64,000 bases of DNA, taken from Clarkia xantiana subsp. parviflora. Its lineage: Eukaryota > Streptophyta > Magnoliopsida > Myrtales > Onagraceae. Positions 43,335 through 55,001 of this stretch are shown piece after piece. The position numbers and the translations under genes are program-made. The stretch lies in NCBI GenBank assembly GCA_036873135.1, contig JAPTYO010000001.1, positions 41,812,774 through 41,876,773 of the forward strand, written 5' to 3'. Under the pieces are notes generated by a model. It was not told the origin of the DNA, did no database searches, and saw only the letters and a list, made by a program, of their open reading frames with translations. Every line of letters begins with the position of its first letter. Within the stretch, counting starts at the first letter, position 1.

Positions 43335-46300
43335 AAAACAATGGTGGAATCAGACTCTGACACGTGGCTTTTAATTGACATGTCAGTTGATGCTCTAAAG
43401 ACTTACGTTTCAAGGGGTTATCATGAATTTTACAAGAAACAACAACCATCATGACATCTACAAGAAACAACAACTAGAGAGCTAAAAATGTTGAATGGAA
43501 CGTTACGTGATGGAACCAGGTTGTCTATGTGAATTTGCTAATTGCTGCCAATGTGAATGTCATTTAGAAATTTATTGTTTCTTTGTGCTAGGCTGTCAAG
43601 TGTCGTGGATACTGGAAAGCCTCAAATTACGACAGAAGCAATGTGTTCCCTTAATTAACAGAAGTAATGTGTTTTATTACGACCGTCACCTACTAACCAA
43701 GGCTTGCAATCAAGCAAATCCAACAACAAATTCATAGTGACCCATAATTGGATGAAACCATAATGAAAAATTTGTCTTATTATATAGTGTTGATATTCTA
43801 AGTTTACTAACAAATTATTGTGATTAATATTTATATTTATATCACCATGCGCGACGCGCAGGGAAAGTACTCTAGTTAGAGGAAAAGCAGATAGTAAAGG
43901 AACTAGCAAAATTAGGTTTTACAATTCTCTGTTTTACTTGGGCCAAAAAAATAATTCTCTGTTTACTGTGCAATTGTCGACAACATTAATAGGCCTATTG
44001 GGCTTGAAGAGCTTGGTTGAAGTTGAATGAGGCCCGTTAGTTCTTAGTAGGCCCATTACTTAACCAAAGCCCAATTGCATTATATTGTACTTGAATGTGA
44101 GCTATCCAATAAACATAATCCTTCTTCCATCATTCTTCTCCGCCAGTTCGTAGAACAAAAATATAATTGAAACTAATCAATAATTCACGTGTTATGCCAG
44201 TGTTTAAAAATTATATCATAATACAATGTTCTATACTTATACTAATTATTATGATTATAAAAGAGCAAGATGTTAAATATCAAGTCGACCTGCCAACTGT
44301 ATCAGTCAAGCAAACGCCAACTCTATCAGTCAAGCAATTCATTTGTATAGTATATGTGACACGTAATCGTAAAAATGGGTTTAATCAATCAAAATAAAAT
44401 AAAAATTCATTCATATTTTGAAGCAAATTTATTTATATCTTTTCACATATAAACCAATCATATTTACACTATCTAAATTAACTCTAAAAGATAATCATTC
44501 AAAATACATAATATTCAAATAGTTAAAAAAAAAATCTCCAAGCAAACTCTTTATAACGAATGTCTTTTCGTACCATTATAGGCAGATGAGATGATAAGGT
44601 GAGAGACCAACCAAGTCAATCAGAAGCATGTAGGGTCGAATTAAAGTGGGAGGGGATTCCCGAATCGACTTACGATTGAAATTACATAATTTCGAGATAA
44701 ATATCATAATAATTATATATATATTTCATAATTGAAAAAATTCATTAAAACAGTTCGTTTTCATAATTTTTTAGAAATTGTTTGTGCATAATAATCACTG
44801 TTATTTAATTTCACACTATTTTTATTTTTTATATTTACTAAATCTTTATAATAAAAAAATTCATATAATGCGTGGGAACAAAACCTAATTTATTTAAATA
44901 TTATTTTTCCAAATTGTTCGCGCATAGCTAGCATCTACTAATTATACTAATCATTAAACCTATCCTTTTTCCACTAGAATATTAAACCTATCTATAAATA
45001 TTATATTTATCTTATCTATACATACACAATAGATTATAATTTTTCAATTATATATCCTAACTTTATAAATAAATTGACTAAAGATATTATTTCTTTATTG
45101 GCGAAAATCTGCAATATCTTCACAGTAGTCAAATTAGACTCCGATTCCAATCAGAAGTTTTCTTTCTTCTTTGGTTTGATAACACAATCAGAAGTTTGTT
45201 TACAGTGGAATGTAGCGATACACATTCATGCATGGCAACACTTAACTTTGACATGCATATTAATGAATATATATTGAATTATCTTCATATATAGTTAATA
45301 ATACACTTGTTGTCGGTAGTGTAAAGAGAGAATGATATCCATTAGATCGTTGCACTACTTGACCACATTATTACTATATATATATATATATATCAAAATC
45401 ACAAATATCTCATATGTTATGATATAGATTAATTGAGAGTGCTCACTATTATACAGTTTGATTTTCAATGTTATGTTTGAATTCTATGATTTAGTTAAAG
45501 TAGTTAATAACTTAATCACAGTTTCAAGTTTACACCACGTTATTTTCAGGTATCCTATGTTTATATTGACAAGAAGTGTTCCATGTTTCGTTTTCGTTGC
45601 TTTTTTTTTCCATGCGTTTTTTCTATTAAGTTTGACGGATTTTTAACCAATGGCTCCATAAGTTTCAAAGACAAGAGAAAATAGAATATAACAAAATTGC
45701 TTCCCTTTAAATTATATGTTAATTAGTGTGTACATACAATGAAATTGAAGAATTTTATGCAAAATCGAGATTCAGTTTAACTTAATTAGCATAAATTACA
45801 TGAATTGAAGAAAACTAGTACCCAAATTTGTCAAATTTAACAGAAAAACGGACGGAATACCCAAAAAGTAAGGAAAACGAACTCGGGACACCTATTAGAA
45901 AATAATATGAAACATAAAACACTATTAGCAATAATTTAAATTTTAGACACCTAAAAATAAATAGTGTAAAAACTTGGGACTGTGATTAAATTCTTAACTC
46001 TAATTAAAATCATTTCATGAGAAATGAGGTCTATTGACTAATACTAAGCTCGCAAATAAACTTGTAACGATATAAGACTAAGGGTGTGATACTATCTTAT
46101 TCCTTTTTATTTATTTATTTTTTATGTTAAGAGAATAAGACTCGTGCCTTAACTAACTGTAATGCATTGTACACGTTCTTATTCATATATTGACAACCTC
46201 CCTGATGTTTAGGAACACCAATTTGTCCATTGACAATGATTGTGTTTCGTCGGAGAACAATATTTATCTAGTTTGACGGGAAATGTTGACATTTAAATGC

Positions 46301-46909
46301 ATTCGCCATGAGTTGAACTTGGACGCTCTGATAGCACATCAAGAATAAAACTCGCACTTTAACCAACTGTCACATAAACTCAAACTTATAAGTGAAGACG
46401 TTAGACACGTTCTTATTCGTATTTTAACATTTTAAAATCACATTTTTTTTTTTTTAGGATTTGTATAGAGAGTCTTGTGTTGTGATGAGTGGTGGAGTAA
46501 AATAATGGTTGATGCAAGTAGGCATAATGGTGTGACAGAGAGAACATATTGGGATGGGGCTGATTGATCTTTTTCAAAAGACGGTGAGCATATTGGTGGA
46601 TGGTGGACCTGCAAAACCACTGACAAAGAAGAATGAAGAAGATGATAAAGAGCTCTAGCTAGCTAGCGACGACAAATCTTGTGCCGTACGGCTGACTTCT
46701 CTTCTCTTCCTATTATTCTTATATATATATAATCAGTGTATATTCTCAATCACGATTGTATGTATATTGATATAGATAGCTCCCATTCTTCCACGTCGTT
46801 GTTTCCATTCTCAGAGCCACTGCGCTCATGCATGCTGTCAGCAACCATCTTCACCGACATCTATGTGAAAATGCTATATATATATATATAGTAGCTGATC
46901 TGTAAAAAG
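43335..46909. other. Intergenic, AT-rich, no gene
   Basis: Scattered short repeats: a segment at 45810-46020 with gggacacctatt and ttagacacctaa that weakly resembles the interior of the 3701-4235 MITE, and (TA)n runs near 45378. No gene supported. Confidence 0.45.
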
Positions 46910-47075
46910 TAGGGTTGTCAACGGGGCGGGTTGGGGCGGGGCGGGTATCCACATACGGGGCGGGGCGACCCCAAAACCGTACCCGTCCCACGGGTCACGT
47001 ATCGCGGGTCAATGGATCAAAATCGGGGCGGAGCCCCGCGGGTCACGGATTACCTGTGACCTGTTGCCACCCCTA
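46910..47075. mobile_element. Short hAT-like MITE with perfect 8-bp target duplication
   Basis: 166 bp with ends TAGGGTTGTCAACGGGG and complement-like CCTGTTGCCACCCCTA. Flanked by GTAAAAAG on both sides (46902-46909, 47076-47083). The interior is GC-rich with gcggggcggg motifs. Same family as 31259-31892 but lacking its AT-rich core. Confidence 0.85.
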
Positions 47076-47224
47076 GTAAAAAGCCATGCAAATGTTTATC
47101 GCTTTTATCTCTTAGTAAATGTACCGGGTTTATATTTGTCTGATTTTTGTGAATGAAAAAATATTTATAATCAACATTTTACATCTTATAGGTTGTCTTT
47201 ACTTAACTTCAGGTTCGGGTCAAA

Positions 47225-47900
47225 TACAACTCGAGCAGTGGCGGCTTTAGGAATTTAATAATGGATGACATTTTTTTATGTAAAAAATATTACCGTCGAA
47301 AAAAAAAATAATATTTTATAAAGTTATGCTAGCAAGTTTTGTATTACATTTCAATTTAACATATAGCGTTATATGTTAAATTGTAGTGCATTACAAAACT
47401 TGATAATAAAATAAATGATTAACTACCAAATTGCAAGCTTGTAATGCATTATACGATTTGACAATAAAAGAAATAGTTAATTATCAAACTGCTAGTTCAC
47501 ATTTGAGCACCAGGACAAATTGTTATCTAAAGTTTTTTTGGACAATTTCCTATAGCTTATGTTTCACTTCGTGACAAATTATTAGTTGATTTTTTTTTTA
47601 CTTTTTTTTTTACAGTTTGCTAGCTCATATTGTACGGAATTTACTAACTAATGTTTCCTTTTTATGGATAATTTGCTAGCTCGGATTTTGTATAATGGAT
47701 AATTTGCTAGCTATCAAATTGTCCAAACGTGAAATCTGAGCTAGCGAATTCTCTACAAAGTGAACCTGAGATAGCAAATTGTCTACAAAGTAAAACACTG
47801 GCTAACAATTTGTACGAAAAGAAAACCTCAAATAACAAGTTGTCAGAGCATTTAAAGGTGACCTAGCGATTTACGAATTTACTTTATAATAAAAAACAAT
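47225..47900. mobile_element. Inverted-repeat region with repeated GCTAGC motifs
   Basis: The start caGTGGCGGCTTTAGG resembles ends of Tip100-like hAT elements. From 47490 on, ggataatttgctagctcgga occurs several times and is mirrored by ctgagctagcgaattctcta and caaattgtctacaaagt copies, folding around about 47715. Non-coding, classification tentative. Confidence 0.4.
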
Positions 47901-48014
47901 TCAGTCAAATTCATAGCTTAATTATAAAATTAATAACTATTTTACTATTTGATATATATTATATATATAAAAGGAAAAAAATAGTATAAATACATGGCGA
48001 CATTTTGTCATTCA

Positions 48015-48052
<38 letters not shown>

Positions 48053-49241
48053 TTGTTTATGAATTCTAGATTTTTTTTAAGTATATAGATTTACTTATTT
48101 TTCTTAATTTTAGAATTTAATTAATTTTTAAATGCTATTTAATAAAAATTTAAATAATTTAAAATTATTCTCTCTTTTTTGTATATAAAAATTACTTTTT
48201 CTTAAATTATATTTTACATTTCTTAAAAAAACTATTTTTATTATATTAATCAATAAGGCAAAAATGTAGGGAAAAATTATCATTTTGCACTAAAATAAAA
48301 TATTTCGAAATATGTTTTTTAATGCAAAAAAAAAAAATTATTATATGAAAAAACAATATAATCCAAACATATTGTACTAATTAACCTATTAAACGTTGTT
48401 TATATTATAATATTGTTTTATGTATAATTATTTTAATAGTCCATCTATATATTTACAAAATAATGGGATCTTGTATAGCACATACATATGTTTTTGAATG
48501 ACAAAAGCCACTCATTTTTGAATGTGTCCACCGGCGAGGCCGCAATCTCCCGCAACACTCCGTTGGAAACTGCTTATATATACGAATATATGTGTACATA
48601 TACATATACATAATATAGGTATGTTGTACGGTAGTAAACCTAGCTATTATTACATTCTAGAAATGGTAAAAGCACTTTCTGGAGAATCAATCTATCTAGA
48701 CACTGCTGAACAATTCTAGGACGAAATATTGCCTTGAATGGTAAAAAAGTAAATAAATTCGCACATGTTGTTGAAAATATCATTGCCCTTTTTCTTCAAT
48801 AATAATAATATATATGCATGATTGTTGATTTAGTTGCTGCGGCAGTTGCACCGTTGAGAATACCTTTGCGTGGATATAATATATATATATATGTGTTAAA
48901 TACGTCACGGTTGATATGACTACATTACACACGAAATACATCCATCCATTCCAACTATCAGTTATGCTTCTTTTAAACATCATCTATTATATATTATTAT
49001 TATTATTCGGTTTACATTATCTGTTTAGAGTATGATTTATAATTACTTATAATTCGATTCATCTAGTTAGGATCATCACCATCTCGCGGCAGACTTGATC
49101 ATCTGATCTTGACCAACATTGGTGACTATTCTGAAAATGAATCCAGACCGGGTGAGTCATCTGACCGATTAAAATTCTAGATCGATCATGATTTAATTAG
49201 TCAAGTCAAGAGGTATATTCTAATCTAAGCTCGTTCTATAC

Positions 49242-49292
<51 letters not shown>

Positions 49293-50752
49293 TTAAATAT
49301 TTTGTAGGCAAAAAACAGAATAGGTTAGAAGTGACGATCATATGATTATCATGTTACACAATGTTCGAACTCTCTTACTAATATTCTGGAGTTTTTTTCC
49401 AACCAAATTTAATTCGTCAATATAACTCCACTAAACATGAACTGAGAATATTCTGACCGCATATAACTTAAGAAAGTAATGAACGGCTGCCAAGAGAGAT
49501 CGAATAAGAACCGTTAGTATGAGGAAAGTGAGAGAAGTGTGTGTGTTTGAGAAATATAAGAAAGTGTACGTGATCCACAAATAATGAAATCTTTCATACA
49601 AATCTAACCCCACCTAGCAAAAACCTCCTACTTTCCTATACATGCCGTTATTATTAATATTGTTGTCAAATAAAAAGGAACACAACAAATGTTTTTGAAA
49701 AAGTGGGCCATTACTTTCTTTTAAGGTTAAAATGAACTTAAATTTATTTAAACTCTATTTTTTAACTGTTAGATTAGAATATAAAATAAATCAAATTTTC
49801 GTATGAGAGAAAATATTTATTCATAGATCACGATGTGTCTAGTCTAACATGAAATTTAAATAAATTCAATTTTTTTTGCCAAAAATAAAATATAAATCTG
49901 ATTTCAATTTAACAAACTTTTCCACAAATTGCAAACCACCTTGTTTACCAAAAGCAAACCACCTTTTAGGAAGTGTCTGGTTTTATGTCAGCAACTTGTA
50001 CAATTCTTTCTATAGATAAATAAAAGAAATTAAATTTAAAAATAAATAATAATAGTAAGTTGTTCAAAAGTCCACGCGTCCACTCAGTTGAAGAGATAAA
50101 AAGAAGTGGGTGCCCTGCCTCCATCAGATCAAACTTATCCATGATCACACACAATGTGGTTATTTACTGACAAGTTTTCAAGGATGAAATTTAGCATATT
50201 GAGAAGTTTGGAGGACTAAATACTAAAGTACTGTAAATATTGTTTCTTAAATAGAAGGGAGTCCTAAAACTGAAAATATCTTTATGATAAACAATTATTG
50301 AGTATGAGACTATGAGTATTGATTATTTCTAAGCGTGAAATAAGTATATTTAGACTGATATTATTTTAAGACATTCTACAAGAAAAAAAAGAAGAAATTT
50401 GGAGAACTAAAACGATCACATTATATTAGTGCCTAATTTTTTTTTAATACATGAGAAGAAAAACATAGTTTAACAATTTGGTTCCTAATACATTTTTTTT
50501 GTGACTTTCAAATATGTCATATATTTATTATTGCTATAAAATAACTAACTTTTTTTTATTAGTGGCAACAAAATGTAACAACAATAAGTTAGTTAGTAGG
50601 TTTTTTTTTTGTTAAAAGTTACTATATTACAACAAAAATAAAATATAGTTGTTCTATACGTCCCCATTTAACTAAAAAGTCAGATGATGTTTAAATTCCG
50701 TTGAAACTTTGAGAATATAGAAATATTAATGCTTAACACTCTTATTTCTTAG
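47901..50752. other. Intergenic, AT-rich, no gene
   Basis: Long AT-rich stretch with (TA)n microsatellites at about 48020-48048 and 49243-49289. No supported gene. Confidence 0.5.
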
Positions 50753-50815
50753 GACCTGATCCCGATGCGAGTAATGATTAATTTAAGCGTAAAACAAACA
50801 TATTACCTTCTAAAT
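50753..50815 (+). mobile_element. SINE tail fragment
   Basis: ggacctgatcccgatgcgag followed by gtaaaacaaacatattac matches the order of the SINE tail at 13995-14060, diverged. Confidence 0.4.
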
Positions 50816-50946
50816 TAAAATCAATTTATAAAACTGTATTTTATGATGTAGTGAATGATTTAAATCCCTAAATATCAAAATTGATATCAAATCAAAAACA
50901 AAATCAATGTTCTGAATAATATCTTCTTCTAAGATATAAAAATAAC

Positions 50947-50960
50947 TCTATATATAGAGC
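50947..50960 (+). promoter_or_regulatory. TATA box of the WD40 gene
   Basis: CTCTATATATAGAG lies about 45 bp upstream of the ATG at 51005, implying a very short 5' leader. Confidence 0.6.
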
Positions 50961-51004
50961 CAAACAACCCTAATACAGTGGAAGAAAGAAGGAGAAAAAC
51001 AAGC

Positions 51005-52246
51005 ATGGGAATTCTTCCATGTCCATGTCCCTTCCCATGCCAATACCATTCTAACACCAACCACCACCATCTCCATCTCCACTCTGAATCTTCTTCAACC
51101 TCACTCTCATCATCTTCAAGCTCCCTCTCCTCTCAGTGCAGCCTCCCTTCTGTCCCTTCCCTAACCCCACAGCCACCGCTTCCGGCCACCAACCACCACC
51201 GCTGCGTCTCCTCCCTCAAAGGCCACTCCTCCTACGTCTCCTCCCTCTCCCTCGCCGGAAAAACCCTATTCTCCTGCTCCTCCGACGGAGAAATCCGGTC
51301 CTGGTCGGTAAACAACCTCTCCGGGCCCACCTACGAAACAACCTTAGTGGCGGTTTCCGACAGCGCCGTCAAGAGCGCCGTCGTGCTCGGAGACAAGCTC
51401 GTTACTGCTCACCACGACCATAAGATTAGGGTTTGGATGGTTGAGGGTAAGTGCAAGTTGCTGACCACGCTTCCGAAGTTGACCGACCAGCTAACGAGGA
51501 TGTTCTCCGCGAAGAACTACGTGGAGGTCCGCCGCCACAAGAAGTCCACGTGGGTCCATCACGCCGACGCCGTGTCGGCCCTTGCCTTGTCCCGCGACGG
51601 CTCTCTCGTCTTCTCCGTCTCATGGGACCGGACACTGAAGGTGTGGCGGACGACCGACTTTAAATGCTTGGAGTCGGTGGAGAAGGCCCACGAAGACGCC
51701 GTCAACGCCGTCGTTGCCGGTCCCGGCGGCGTCGTCTACACCGGATCCGCCGACACGAAGATCAAGGTCTGGCGGAAGAACGACGGCGAGAAGCGGTACT
51801 CTTTATCGGCGTCGCTTGAGAAACACAAGTCGGCGGTCAACGCCCTCGCACTGAGCGAGGACGGATCCACGCTCTACTCCGGCGCGTGCGACAGGTCTAT
51901 TCTGGTGTGGGAGGAGGATAAGGAGGCTCGTGGAGATACGCGGCAGATGGTGGTGGTGGGTGCCCTGAGGGGCCACAGCAAGGCGGTGCTGTGCCTGGCG
52001 GCGGTGGGCGATCTGGTGTGCAGCGGCTCGGCTGATAACACGGTGCGGATATGGAGGAGAGGGTTAGGGAGGAGTTACGGATGTGTGGCGGTGCTGGAGG
52101 GGCACACGCGGCCGGTGAAGTGTGTGGCTGCTGCCGCCGTTAGCGGCGGTGACGGCGACGGAAATGGTAACTCGTATATGGTATATAGCGGTGGGTTGGA
52201 CTGTAGTATCAAAGTGTGGCACATACGTATCCCTCTCCATTGGTAG
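51005..52246 (+). CDS. WD40-repeat protein, JINGUBANG-like
   Basis: Single exon, 413 aa. The frame is open upstream to 50978 (GTG), but the first ATG is 51005 (MGILPCPC), placed well after the TATA box. A Cys/His/Ser-rich N-terminus of about 65 residues precedes seven WD40 repeats forming one propeller: KGHSSYVSSLSL...IRSW, KIRVWMV, HHADAVSALALSRDGSLVFS...LKVW, KAHEDAVNAVV...IKVW, EKHKSAVNALAL...ILVW, RGHSKAVLCLAAVGDLVCSG...VRIW and EGHTRPVKCVA...IKVWHI. WD propellers are protein-binding platforms. The closest families known to me are JINGUBANG (pollen germination regulator) and its paralogue At1g24130. GC-rich, intronless. Confidence 0.93.
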   Translation: MGILPCPCPFPCQYHSNTNHHHLHLHSESSSTSLSSSSSSLSSQCSLPSVPSLTPQPPLPATNHHRCVSSLKGHSSYVSSLSLAGKTLFSCSSDGEIRSWSVNNLSGPTYETTLVAVSDSAVKSAVVLGDKLVTAHHDHKIRVWMVEGKCKLLTTLPKLTDQLTRMFSAKNYVEVRRHKKSTWVHHADAVSALALSRDGSLVFSVSWDRTLKVWRTTDFKCLESVEKAHEDAVNAVVAGPGGVVYTGSADTKIKVWRKNDGEKRYSLSASLEKHKSAVNALALSEDGSTLYSGACDRSILVWEEDKEARGDTRQMVVVGALRGHSKAVLCLAAVGDLVCSGSADNTVRIWRRGLGRSYGCVAVLEGHTRPVKCVAAAAVSGGDGDGNGNSYMVYSGGLDCSIKVWHIRIPLHW

Positions 52247-54990
52247 TTTCTTATTTAGCCAATTCGTATTGTTTTGGTAGTTTAGTTGATTTTATTTCTT
52301 TTTGCCTTGAAAAGAATTATTGACTAATAATCGTTGAGTATTTACACATTATATTTGTTATTATTTCTTACTAGTTTAAGTGTGTAAATTATTACATGGT
52401 TAATAATAATGCTCCAAATATGTTAAGAAGAATAGAAGTTTCACCTATCCATGGAGTTATAGTGGAAAAATGCTTTAAATAGAAGTATTTATGACTAATA
52501 CTTTACTCTTTACGTACTGATACTGAGACTTAACATTTTACATACTGACCTAATCACCCACGAGGCCACGTCATAGCGAGAGGGGGCCATTGCCCCCTCT
52601 GAATCTTTGGCTTCCATCAACTAAGTACTTAGATAAGAAAAAATAATAGAATTAGTAATAGTGATTAAAAAAAAAAACTACAATTTTATCCCTCTATAAT
52701 AAAAAATATATAATTAGAGATAATAGAGTTCGTCAATTTCAATTAATCTTTATAAACATATAAGAAACTGCTATATTAATTATTAGAATATGCCGATTTG
52801 CGTATTAAAATTTGTTAGTACTATTTTTTTATTATTCTTATTATTATATATTTATTAACTTAATAATAAAAATTAAAAGAGCTTATGTAAATGCACGAGA
52901 AGAATTAAAGTGGCTAGATTCATAACGAATGTCAAAATTTTTGAGGTTTTAAATTTTATTAATTTTTTCTTAGGACCGATTGATGCTAGACTGTTAATAA
53001 TTTTAGTTTTCTTCTTCTTCTTCATTTATTTTTTACGTTTCTAATTATTTTCTACGTTTTAAAGATTAAAATATTGTTGATATTTTAATAAATATCGAGA
53101 AATTTGTCCTAAAAAGAAATAAAACTAAATAAGCTATTTCAGTTAAAAATAATGTGGTTCACTCGAAATAACAAAATGAAAAAATCAATATAGATGACTT
53201 TTCAGATCCCGACTTAACAATAAAAAATCACTAGTTTTCATTCAAATAAGTTTGATAAAGTTTGAAGAGATCGATTGTAAAGCACTTAAAAAATATTGTT
53301 GATCATTCTAATATAATATAGAGTGTATAACTTTTTGTATTTATAGTATAGTTAATTTAAATTTTGCCTTTGGCCAAAAAAAATAATTAAATTTTGCCCC
53401 CTCTGACTATTTTTTCTAAATTCGTGTCTGGACCTAATACATGTGAATATTAGTTTAAGTGTGAAGTAAACATGTTAAGATTCTTGTCATCTTAATGAGG
53501 CCTTTCTTATAACTACCTTGTGAGAAAAAAAAATCTATCCAATTTAACTAGTTTGAATTACCCAATCGTATCGTGTTATATTCAAAATTGGTTGAACCAA
53601 CTGATTGTACTTCAAAAAACAGACATAGACCGGGTCTCATTAAAACGACCCATTATGAAGAATTTTAACATTAACACTTCCGACCTAAATTTTAACTTGA
53701 TTAGAAAAATGCAAATACTAAAACCCAATTGAGAATGTATTCCTAGATACCACGAGGGTGGTGACAGAGTTTTCCACTTTACTTATTATGTTTAACAGAA
53801 TTATTACTATGACAGAAATATCTACAAAAGAATGATGCAAATTCTCAGTCGCCTAGCTGCAACAATACTATATAAGAGATTATTTGATAGTACGGTGCCA
53901 ACACCTATTATTCATTCTCTTTTTACATTTTTTGTGATGTGAGACCAATTTAGAAAATGTAAGAGGAAAAGGGCAATGAGAGATTATTCATTACAACTAT
54001 ATGGAATCCACGTGTTGTTGTTCAACCAATCAATTTTTAACAACAATCATGTGTTAGTTTGCATTTAACACGTATTAGATGCTGCTGATTAGTTGAAGAG
54101 ACAATACGTGGGCTTTACGTGTTGTAGTAAATAATCTCTGAAAGGGCAAAATGTGTTAGCAACCGTATAGACTACAAAGCTCACCTCACAAAGGAATAAA
54201 TTTACATAGGCCCGGCCACTAGTAATTAGGCCCGTCCTTTTTACGGCATCTATGTAGCCCTAAGCTTTCTGTGCCCTTTTTGAAACACTTCTTAGCGCAT
54301 TCGGGCTTCGTGGGCTTCAAAGAAAGAACGGAATTAAAAATAGAACTGAAATTCCACCAATCTCTAAATAATTTTCATCCATGTATCATGTATGTAATTA
54401 TTGAAAAATAGTATTTACAAATGAACCCTCACAATTAAAAAATTATTATATGGATAATATGAGAATGTTTAGCCAAAATATAATAATTATATGAGAATGC
54501 AATTTAATGTATGTTTTACTTTACCCCATTAAGTTCTTACCTAAAAAACAGAAAATACCCCATTAAGTTGCACCCTCATATTATTCATTGGCAATGCCAC
54601 ATGGAAATGGAATGTACCAACGCACGATGAAGATCCAACGGCTGAACCCAAAATAGTGGTCAAATTAACGGCTGGATTAGTCCTCACTCCTCAGGGACGT
54701 CTCTACACGACCCAAAGGCGACTCAGAGCTCCCGGTCCTGGCGGCTCGGCACCTCTCAGGTCACAAACCAAAAACGGCATCCAACTCGATTCTCTCATCC
54801 CCCGTTGCGGCGGTCCTCCGCTTACCGCTCTTCCATTTCAGCTGCAAATCGATACCTCTGCTGCTCGCCTCACCGTTCTAACGACGCGGTGGTTTTGGTT
54901 TTGCTCTTGGCTTGGTCCTGGACTGTCACGACGGTTAAGAGATTGATTTCGGCTGATATCGCGGCAGCTGCTTCTTTTTCCTAGGGTTTC
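52247..54990. other. Intergenic; possible hAT relic and SINE tail
   Basis: At 52560-52620 the stretch gagggggccattgccccctc and at 53395 ttttgccccctctgac resemble subterminal parts of Tip100-like hAT elements. At 53425-53505 a SINE tail (acctaatacatgtgaatatt then aatgaggcc) is recognisable. The part near 54600-54990 is probably the promoter and leader of the SAM gene. No other gene supported. Confidence 0.4.
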
Positions 54991-55001
54991 TGATTTCAGA
55001 C

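Noticed and set aside
46440..46640. Possible microRNA precursor or small gene on the minus strand
   Set aside because: I looked for a foldback and known mature sequences (for example a miR171-like attggga...tgattga resemblance) but the arms do not pair and the match is too short.
49243..49289. Long (TA)n run as a functional element
   Set aside because: Simple microsatellite, common in plant intergenic DNA; nothing around it suggests a promoter or origin.
50978..51004. Nine extra N-terminal codons of the WD40 protein
   Set aside because: They begin at GTG. The first ATG downstream of the TATA box is 51005.
54656..54946. 96-codon frame before the SAM gene
   Set aside because: Starts at GTG, has no recognisable domain and ends before the ATG at 55002. 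Most likely leader or promoter sequence.
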